From Kaistella sp. (GTDB lineage: Bacteria; Bacteroidota; Bacteroidia; Flavobacteriales; Weeksellaceae), in contig JAIBEW010000029.1 of assembly GCA_019459085.1 (NCBI GenBank), forward strand, positions 1-64,000: a stretch of 64,000 nt of DNA, given 5' to 3'. The position numbers and the translations under genes were made by a program. Below are positions 58,712 to 64,000 of this stretch, in pieces (the first letter of the stretch is position 1; each line of letters opens with the position of its first letter). Below the pieces are notes generated by a model that saw only the letters and a list, made by a program, of their open reading frames with translations, was not told where the DNA came from and did no database searches.

Positions 58712-58861
58712 ATGATATTCATCACCATCCGGTAAATTTTGTCAATTTAAAATATTTCTAAATAATGCCCGGCGCAAGGGCTAACACTGTGTTTTTGAAA
58801 CCTTTGGATCGGTACGGATAAGAAATTATTTATCAAAATAAATTTCATCAATGCACTCTTA

Positions 58862-61246
58862 TCAGAGTTTAAAATATTTTGTACTCCGCCACCATGTAGC
58901 AATTGAGGTGAATGCCACCACCGTTACGGAACTCATCGGCATAATAATCGCGGCAAAAAGCGGTGACAAATGGCCCGTTACTGCAAAGGAAAGTCCCACA
59001 ATGTTGTACAGAAAACTGATGCCGAATGTAATCTTCACAATCGTCATCGCATCTTTACAGAACTGCAGATATTTTTTCAGGTCGCTGAGTTTTTCTCCAG
59101 CCATAATCACATCCGAAGATGGCGTGAAAGAGTTCGTATCATCGGCAATCGCAATTCCTACATTGCTTTGTTTAAGAGCTCCGGCGTCATTCAGGCCGTC
59201 GCCAAGCATCGCTACTTTCCGGGTCTCGTCCTGAAGTTTTTTAATATAGTTCAGTTTATCCTCCGGACTCTGGTTAAAAGCCATCCCTTCCAGTTTGGGA
59301 ATCAAGTTCTTCAGCGACTGTTCTTCGGAAGCGTTGTCGCCGCTCAGAATATGGATATCATATTCTGAAAGGCTTCTGAAAAGAGGATTAAGCCCGTCAC
59401 GGTATTCATTTTTAAAAATGTACTTGCCTAAAAACTCATCATTTTTGCTGATGTAAACGGCGGTTTCCAAATTTCTGGATTCCTGACCCACCAATTTTGC
59501 CGAACCGATGCGGTATAAATTCCCTCTCACTTTGGCTTCGTACCCTTTCCCGGGAATCTCCCTGAAATCTTCAGCCGGAAAATATTCATCAGCGGTTTCA
59601 GAAAATTCGTAGAGCGATTTGGAAAGCGGATGATTTGAATTTTTAAACAGACTTTTCAGGTTTTTTGAATCGAAATCATCAATTTCCGTCCCTTCATAGC
59701 GGATATTTGATTTTTTATGATGCGTAATCGTGCCGGTTTTATCGAAAACAAGAACTTCGGTTTTCGAAATTTTTTCGATGGTTAAAGTATCCTTAACGTA
59801 GAATTTATTACGTCCCAGAATCCGCATCACATGTCCGAAAGTAAACGGTGCGGAAAGCGCCAATGCACACGGACAGGCAATAATCAGGATCGCCGAAACT
59901 ACCTGAAACATTTTTTCAGAATCAATTCTTCCCCAGTAAATCCCGGCAATCAGCGTGATCCCTAAAATGATGAAGGTAAAATATTTTGAAATTTCGTTGG
60001 TTAAGGTATCCAGTCCTGTGTCATATTTCCTGAAGGCTTCTTTGTTCCAAAGCTGAGTCAGGTAACTCTGATTCACCGTTTTAATCACTTCAAGTTCCAG
60101 AGCCGAACCCAGCTGTTTGCCGCCCGCAAAAATCTTGTCTCCCGGTTTTTTAGCGATTGACGCGCTTTCGCCGGTAATAAAACTGTTGTCGATATTTCCT
60201 TCTCCATTAATCAAAACCGCATCAACAGGAATAATTTCCTGATTTCTGACCATAATGCGATCGCCGATTTTCAAATCTGACAGTACTATGTTTTCCTGTT
60301 TCCCGTTGAAATCGACTTTGGTCACCGCAATCGGGTAGAATGATTTGTAATCGCGGTCGTACGAAAGTGCGCTATAAGTCCTTTTCTGGAAAATTTTCCC
60401 CATCAGCATGAAAAAAAGCAGTCCGCAAAGCGTATCGAAATATCCCGCTCCGTAATCGGTAAGCACTTCATAAATACTTCGGCCGTAAAGCACCAGAATT
60501 CCAAGCACAATCGGCACATCAATATTTACAATTTTATTTTTAAGCCCAAACCAGGCCGATTTGAAATAATCGGAAGCGGAATAAAAAACTACGGGTGTGG
60601 CCAGCAGAAACATGATAAACCGGAACAGATGTTTGTACTGACCCCAGTAATAATCATTCGTTCCCAGTACATCATTGGTGTACTCGGGATACGAAAAAAA
60701 CATACCGTTTCCGAACGCAAAACCTGCAATCGCCATTTTAATGAGCAAGGTTTTTTCTAAAAAATCTTCCTTTTTTTCGGCAGTTTCGAGATTAATGATC
60801 GGTTTGTATCCAAGATTGGTGAGGAATTTCGCAAGATCACTCAGTTTCAGTTCTTCATGGTTGAAGGAAATCTGCACCGTTTTTCTTGTAAAATTCACCT
60901 GCGAATAACGGATGCTCTTGTGAAGCGTCTGAAGACTTTCTAAAAGCCAGATACACGATGAGCAGTGAATGACCGGAATTTTAAAAGTGACCAAGGTCGT
61001 ATTTCCTTCGGAAAAATCGGTGACTTTGGTGAAAATTTCCGGCGTATCCAGATAATCGAACTGAGAAGTATTCTCGTGGTTTGGCCGGATTCCTGAATTT
61101 TTGTTGAGTTCGTAAAAATTGCCGAGATCGTGACTGTTCAGGATTTCGAAAACCGATTTACAGCCGGTGCAGCAAAAGATTTTTTCCTCAAAAGAAATTC
61201 TTTCCTTATCAATAATTTGGCCGCAATGAAAACAGTTTTCTGACAA
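58862..61246 (-). CDS. ccoI: Copper-type heavy-metal P1B ATPase of the cbb3 cluster
   Basis: 794 residues, eight membrane helices. The N-terminus carries CFHCG and CCTGCKSVF cysteine motifs, then a heavy-metal domain with HCSSCIWLLESL. Later come the ACPCALALSAP membrane copper site, the phosphorylation motif DKTGTITHHKK, HPLSKSL (the HP locus) and GDGLNDAGALKQ. It exports or delivers copper to the cbb3 oxidase (CcoI/FixI type, distinct from detoxifying CopA). It has its own promoter, divergent from the Crp-type gene. The 198-bp gap to ccoS holds no gene. Confidence 0.94.
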   Translation of the reverse strand: MSENCFHCGQIIDKERISFEEKIFCCTGCKSVFEILNSHDLGNFYELNKNSGIRPNHENTSQFDYLDTPEIFTKVTDFSEGNTTLVTFKIPVIHCSSCIWLLESLQTLHKSIRYSQVNFTRKTVQISFNHEELKLSDLAKFLTNLGYKPIINLETAEKKEDFLEKTLLIKMAIAGFAFGNGMFFSYPEYTNDVLGTNDYYWGQYKHLFRFIMFLLATPVVFYSASDYFKSAWFGLKNKIVNIDVPIVLGILVLYGRSIYEVLTDYGAGYFDTLCGLLFFMLMGKIFQKRTYSALSYDRDYKSFYPIAVTKVDFNGKQENIVLSDLKIGDRIMVRNQEIIPVDAVLINGEGNIDNSFITGESASIAKKPGDKIFAGGKQLGSALELEVIKTVNQSYLTQLWNKEAFRKYDTGLDTLTNEISKYFTFIILGITLIAGIYWGRIDSEKMFQVVSAILIIACPCALALSAPFTFGHVMRILGRNKFYVKDTLTIEKISKTEVLVFDKTGTITHHKKSNIRYEGTEIDDFDSKNLKSLFKNSNHPLSKSLYEFSETADEYFPAEDFREIPGKGYEAKVRGNLYRIGSAKLVGQESRNLETAVYISKNDEFLGKYIFKNEYRDGLNPLFRSLSEYDIHILSGDNASEEQSLKNLIPKLEGMAFNQSPEDKLNYIKKLQDETRKVAMLGDGLNDAGALKQSNVGIAIADDTNSFTPSSDVIMAGEKLSDLKKYLQFCKDAMTIVKITFGISFLYNIVGLSFAVTGHLSPLFAAIIMPMSSVTVVAFTSIATWWRSTKYFKL

Positions 61247-61266
61247 CTTTTCAGGTATTTGTCTTG

Positions 61267-61274
61267 CAAAATTA
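61267..61274 (-). promoter_or_regulatory. -7 promoter element for ccoI
   Basis: Minus strand TAATTTTG, 20 nt before the ATG at 61246. It is only 7 bp from the divergent -7 element of the Crp-type gene. Confidence 0.6.
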
Positions 61275-61281
61275 TGATAAA

Positions 61282-61317
61282 TAAATTTGTACCGGGGTGT
61301 TAAAAACTCTATTTTTG
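61282..61317 (+). promoter_or_regulatory. -7 promoter elements for the Crp/Fnr-type gene
   Basis: TAAATTTG at 61282-61289 and TATTTTTG at 61310-61317, the second 17 nt before the ATG at 61335. The first is back-to-back with the ccoI element. Confidence 0.5.
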
Positions 61318-61334
61318 CTGATAAATGTCATAAA

Positions 61335-62048
61335 ATGTCTTTCGAAAAACAAACCCTTATCGAAGAAAGTCTGCACCGTGCTTTTAATGAAGAATCCTTC
61401 AGAGAAATGCTGTCACCGGAAGATTTTAACCAATATCTTTCCGCAAAACATATCCTGAAATTCCACAAAGGCGACACCATTTTCGAAGATGGTGAAGTTC
61501 CGAAAGGTGTTTTCTTTTTGAGAAAAGGCACTGCAAAGCTTTCCAAACAGGGCGTTTATGGGAAAGAACAAATTCTGAGGTTTATAAAAGAAGGTGACCT
61601 CATCGGTTACCGCTCTCTGCTCTGCGGCGAAAATTTCCAGGCCAAAGCCGAAGCCATGAACGACGTTGAAGCCACGTTTCTGCCGTCTGAAATTTTTCTT
61701 CACCTCTTGGAAGTGGATCCAAAACTGTCCTTCGCCATGCTTCAGAAAATCGCTTTCGAACTGGGGGAATCCTCGAATACGGTTACCTTTCTTGCCCAAA
61801 AAACAGTGCGCGAACGACTTGCAGAAATTTTACTTTTGCTCGAACAGAAACTAGGCACAGATCCCGAAGGCTTCATTAAAATCTCTCTGACCCGCGAAGA
61901 AATTGCGAACATCATTGGAACTGCTACTGAAAGTGCCATCCGACTTATTTCTGAATTCAAACAGGATGGACTTATAGAAGTGGAAGGCAGGAACATTAAA
62001 ATCCTGAACCACGACCGACTCATTAAATTGGGACACGTGATTATCTAA
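61335..62048 (+). CDS. Crp/Fnr family transcriptional regulator
   Basis: 237 residues. An N-terminal cyclic-nucleotide-binding-like beta barrel (FHKGDTIFEDGEVPKGVFFLRKGTAKL) is followed by a dimerisation helix and a C-terminal winged HTH (LTREEIANIIGTATESAIRLISEFKQDGLIEV), whose recognition helix contains E-S-x-x-R. It lacks the N-terminal cysteine cluster of FNR, so it should not sense oxygen with an Fe-S cluster. Divergent from ccoI and beside the cbb3 operon, it may be a FixK-like activator of these genes. The ATG at 61335 is favoured over an upstream TTG. Confidence 0.88.
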   Translation: MSFEKQTLIEESLHRAFNEESFREMLSPEDFNQYLSAKHILKFHKGDTIFEDGEVPKGVFFLRKGTAKLSKQGVYGKEQILRFIKEGDLIGYRSLLCGENFQAKAEAMNDVEATFLPSEIFLHLLEVDPKLSFAMLQKIAFELGESSNTVTFLAQKTVRERLAEILLLLEQKLGTDPEGFIKISLTREEIANIIGTATESAIRLISEFKQDGLIEVEGRNIKILNHDRLIKLGHVII

Positions 62049-62121
62049 ACTTTTTAGAATTGAACATCATTTATTTTCCGAAAACCATTTGGCCTTTGGG
62101 TTTTAAAATAGTCTGAATTAA

Positions 62122-62163
62122 GCTGCTGTGCTTCTAAATCCTTAAAACTGCGGTCACAGCAGC
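62122..62163 (+). promoter_or_regulatory. Inverted repeat in the gap before panB
   Basis: GCTGCTGTG (62122-62130) and CACAGCAGC (62155-62163) form perfect 9-bp arms with a 24-nt loop. It lies 65 bp before panB and 73 bp after the Crp-type stop, without a T run. It could be an operator, a leader structure or a factor-dependent terminator. Confidence 0.5.
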
Positions 62164-62227
62164 ACTTTGATCTTTATCCCCCATTTCTAATTATTCTTCA
62201 TAACTTTACCCGCTTAAAAGGAAAAAT

Positions 62228-63043
62228 ATGTCTGTTCATACCGAACTCAAAAAAATCACCACCGAAACTTTGCGGAAAATGAAATTCGACAAAGAAAAAA
62301 TCACGATGCTTACCGCATATGATTTTACAACTGCAAAAATGGTGGATGCAGGCGGTGTAGATTCCATTCTGATTGGCGATTCTGCAGCAAATGTGATGGC
62401 AGGTTTCGAAACAACGCTTCCGATTACGCTGGATCAGATGATTTATCACACGCAATGTGTGGTGCGCGGTGTAGAAAGGGCTTTGATCGTAGCAGATCTT
62501 CCTTTCGGAACATACCAGAGTAATTCTGAAAAAGCGCTGGAATCTGCAGTGCGCATGATGAAAGAAGGCGGTGCACATGCGATTAAAATTGAAGGCGGTA
62601 TTGAGATTGAAAAATCGATCCGGAAAATTGTAAACGCCGGAATTCCGGTGATGGGACATTTGGGACTTACGCCACAATCCATTTATCAGTTCGGAACCTA
62701 TAAAGTAAGAGCCAAAGAAGATGCGGAAGCTGAGAAGTTAATGAGCGATGCCAAACTTTTGGAAGAATTGGGATGTTTTGCACTGGTTCTGGAGAAAATT
62801 CCTGCCGATCTGGCGAAAAAAGTTTCCGAAAGCATTTCAATTCCAACCATCGGAATCGGAGCCGGCCCCGACTGTGATGGACAGGTGTTGGTATATCACG
62901 ATATGGTGGGAATGAACAAAGGATTTTCACCAAAATTTTTAAGAAGATACCTCGACCTTTATACGGAAATTACGGGAGCCGTGTCGCAGTATGTAAAAGA
63001 CGTAAAAAGTTCCGATTTCCCTAACAAAAACGAAAGTTACTGA
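62228..63043 (+). CDS. panB: 3-methyl-2-oxobutanoate hydroxymethyltransferase
   Basis: Ketopantoate-forming enzyme of pantothenate/CoA synthesis, using 5,10-methylene-THF. 271 residues. Signatures are [28 protein letters not shown] (metal-binding), [35 protein letters not shown], and [22 protein letters not shown] purine-rich AAAAGG sits 6 nt before the ATG, unusually SD-like for this genome. The stop overlaps the next start (TGATG). Confidence 0.96.
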   Translation: MSVHTELKKITTETLRKMKFDKEKITMLTAYDFTTAKMVDAGGVDSILIGDSAANVMAGFETTLPITLDQMIYHTQCVVRGVERALIVADLPFGTYQSNSEKALESAVRMMKEGGAHAIKIEGGIEIEKSIRKIVNAGIPVMGHLGLTPQSIYQFGTYKVRAKEDAEAEKLMSDAKLLEELGCFALVLEKIPADLAKKVSESISIPTIGIGAGPDCDGQVLVYHDMVGMNKGFSPKFLRRYLDLYTEITGAVSQYVKDVKSSDFPNKNESY

Positions 63044-63369
63044 TGAAAAACACACAATCTATACAGGGCATTTTATCCCTTGCCGCGCTGGTTTGCCTTA
63101 TTGTAGGCTGGTTCAATCTTTTTTCTCCGGAAATTAATGAACTTCTTTATCAGCGGGTCTTTTATATCCTGATCGGCGCAAGTTTCTTTTTCCAGGCGCC
63201 GGTTTTAGCCAATCCTAAAATGCAGTATCCGATGTATCTTGCTGCCGCATTCTGTGTGGTTGGAGCACTGCTTCCGGACAACTTGAATATGGGTTTTCTG
63301 AAAACTGCGGGTCTTTTTGGCGGCGTAATTCTGTCGATTTTCAACAGACCGCGTCAGGTCAGAAATTAA
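63043..63369 (+). CDS. Small integral membrane protein of unknown function
   Basis: 108 residues with about three membrane segments (ILSLAALVCLIVGWF, VFYILIGASFFFQAPVL and MYLAAAFCVVGALLP) and a short basic tail. The start overlaps the panB stop by 1 bp, so translation is coupled, and the RluA-type gene begins 3 bp after its stop. No family recognised. Confidence 0.75.
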   Translation: MKNTQSIQGILSLAALVCLIVGWFNLFSPEINELLYQRVFYILIGASFFFQAPVLANPKMQYPMYLAAAFCVVGALLPDNLNMGFLKTAGLFGGVILSIFNRPRQVRN

Positions 63370-63372
63370 TTC

Positions 63373-64000
63373 ATGCAGGATCAAATTGTTTTTGAAGACA
63401 ACCATCTTCTGGTCATTAACAAAAAAACCGGGCAACTTGTTCAGGGCGACAAAACCGGTGATGCTTCTCTACTAGATCTTCTCAAAGATTTTATTAAAAA
63501 AAGAGACCACAAGCCCGGAAATGTTTTCCTTGGCCTTGTTCACCGGATCGACAGACCGACTTCCGGTCTCGTGATTTACGCAAAAACCTCCAAAGCACTT
63601 TCACGTTTGACTCAGATGGTGAAGAACCGGGAAATCAAAAAAACGTATTGGGCGGTAGTGGCTAAGGAAATGATTCCACACAGCGGAAGGCTGGTTCACT
63701 ATCTTCAGAAAAATGAAAAAACAAACAAAGCCACGGTTTTTATAAAAGTCACGGAAGGCGCAAAGGAATCTATCCTGAACTATCAGCTTATCAAAACCCT
63801 TGATAATTTTCATCTTCTGGAAATCGATCTGGAAACGGGGCGTCATCACCAGATCCGGGCGCAGTTGTCCAAAATCGGCATTCCGATAAAAGGAGATTTG
63901 AAATACGGCGCCGCGCGCTCCAATCCCAACGGCGGAATTCACCTTCATGCCCGAAAACTGGAATTCATTCATCCAGTAACCAACGAGAAAACGGAAATTG
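63373..64000 (+). CDS. RluA family pseudouridine synthase (5' part)
   Basis: The reading frame starts at 63373 and runs off the right edge; about 209 codons are visible. Signatures: LVINKKTGQLVQ near the N-terminus, catalytic HRIDRPTSGLVIYAKT with its aspartate, and GRHHQIRAQLSKIG. These enzymes isomerise uridine in 23S rRNA or tRNA. The N-terminal S4 domain of RluC/RluD types is absent at this start, suggesting the short RluA/TruC-like class. Target position unknown. Confidence 0.92.
   Translation, partial: MQDQIVFEDNHLLVINKKTGQLVQGDKTGDASLLDLLKDFIKKRDHKPGNVFLGLVHRIDRPTSGLVIYAKTSKALSRLTQMVKNREIKKTYWAVVAKEMIPHSGRLVHYLQKNEKTNKATVFIKVTEGAKESILNYQLIKTLDNFHLLEIDLETGRHHQIRAQLSKIGIPIKGDLKYGAARSNPNGGIHLHARKLEFIHPVTNEKTEI

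Noticed and set aside
58664-58861. FNR/FixK box upstream of the ccoS operon
   Set aside because: ATCA/TGAT words occur but not in the TTGAT-N4-ATCAA arrangement, so no site is claimed.
58851-59234. Plus-strand open frame opposite the end of ccoI
   Set aside because: Antisense shadow of the P-type ATPase; its composition follows the reverse complement of conserved motifs.
62049-62227. Riboswitch upstream of panB
   Set aside because: Only one inverted repeat is visible; no known riboswitch core could be recognised, so it is listed as a regulatory candidate only.
1-64000. tRNA, rRNA, CRISPR, IS element, prophage or toxin-antitoxin pairs
   Set aside because: Gaps between genes were read on both strands; none held a cloverleaf, regular spaced repeats, transposase motifs or paired small stress genes.

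Overview
The window looks like a chromosomal segment of a flavobacterium close to Chryseobacterium/Kaistella (Bacteroidota, Weeksellaceae). The signs are moderate-to-low GC, A-rich leaders instead of Shine-Dalgarno sites, many copies of the Bacteroidota -7 promoter element TAnnTTTG, a type IX secretion (type B) sorting domain at the left edge, TonB-dependent receptors, an exosortase XrtF module, a fused CcoN-CcoO cbb3 oxidase, and several families found mainly in flavobacteria (DUF5689, DUF6146, DUF6702 and DUF6909 types). This placement rests on family recognition; no search was run. I see no rRNA, tRNA, CRISPR array, insertion sequence or prophage, and no gene-free stretch longer than 300 bases.

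Layout. 0-7 kb: the end of a T9SS cargo gene, then dnaB, rnhA, an NfsB-like nitroreductase, and nadB and nadC separated by an AT-rich secreted YD-repeat-like protein. 7-12 kb: a TonB-dependent receptor, a small four-helix membrane protein, asd and a cation diffusion facilitator. 12-16.7 kb: the XrtF exosortase pair, divergent from a putative amino-sugar operon (AmgK-like kinase, stand-alone RapZ C-terminal domain, MurU-like nucleotidyltransferase), then a LOG protein and a DUF6702-type protein. 16.8-23.2 kb: a TonB receptor plus a DUF5689 lipoprotein, divergent from a secreted endonuclease/exonuclease/phosphatase; this is the best candidate here for an under-described nutrient-acquisition system. 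23-27 kb: a DUF6146-type lipoprotein, superoxide dismutase, a DUF6909-type protein with a nucleosidase-like C-terminus, and an outer-membrane beta-barrel protein.

27-40.7 kb: MlaF/MlaE-type ABC genes, a polyprenyl-phosphate sugar transferase, queE, folD, pgi, a DUF4349 lipoprotein, a DoxX protein, lon, a PpiD-like foldase and an MlaD-type MCE protein. 40.7-48.2 kb: a split HdrD-like Fe-S pair, a small conserved protein, a surface-polysaccharide-like trio (glycosyltransferase, AsnB-like amidotransferase lacking the nucleophile cysteine, flippase) and a lipoprotein. 48-52 kb: serS and two secreted proteins of unknown function. 52-62 kb: a complete cbb3 oxidase cluster (ccoS, ccoNO, ccoQ, ccoP, ccoG, ccoH, a SafE-type protein, and ccoI) divergent from a Crp/Fnr-family regulator. 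62-64 kb: panB, a small membrane protein and the start of an RluA-type pseudouridine synthase.

How it works together. The cbb3 block encodes a high-affinity terminal oxidase with its copper P-type ATPase, Fe-S assembly factor and a probable regulator, suggesting microaerobic respiration. The AmgK/RapZ-C/MurU set suggests salvage of N-acetylmuramic acid toward UDP-MurNAc, possibly sensed by the RapZ domain. The EEP/TonB/DUF5689 set suggests capture and hydrolysis of an extracellular phosphodiester, possibly DNA. The rest is mostly housekeeping (replication, NAD, folate, queuosine, pantothenate, aspartate-family amino acids, proteostasis) and envelope maintenance. At several genes TAnnTTTG ends only 4-7 nt before the ATG, which predicts leaderless transcripts.
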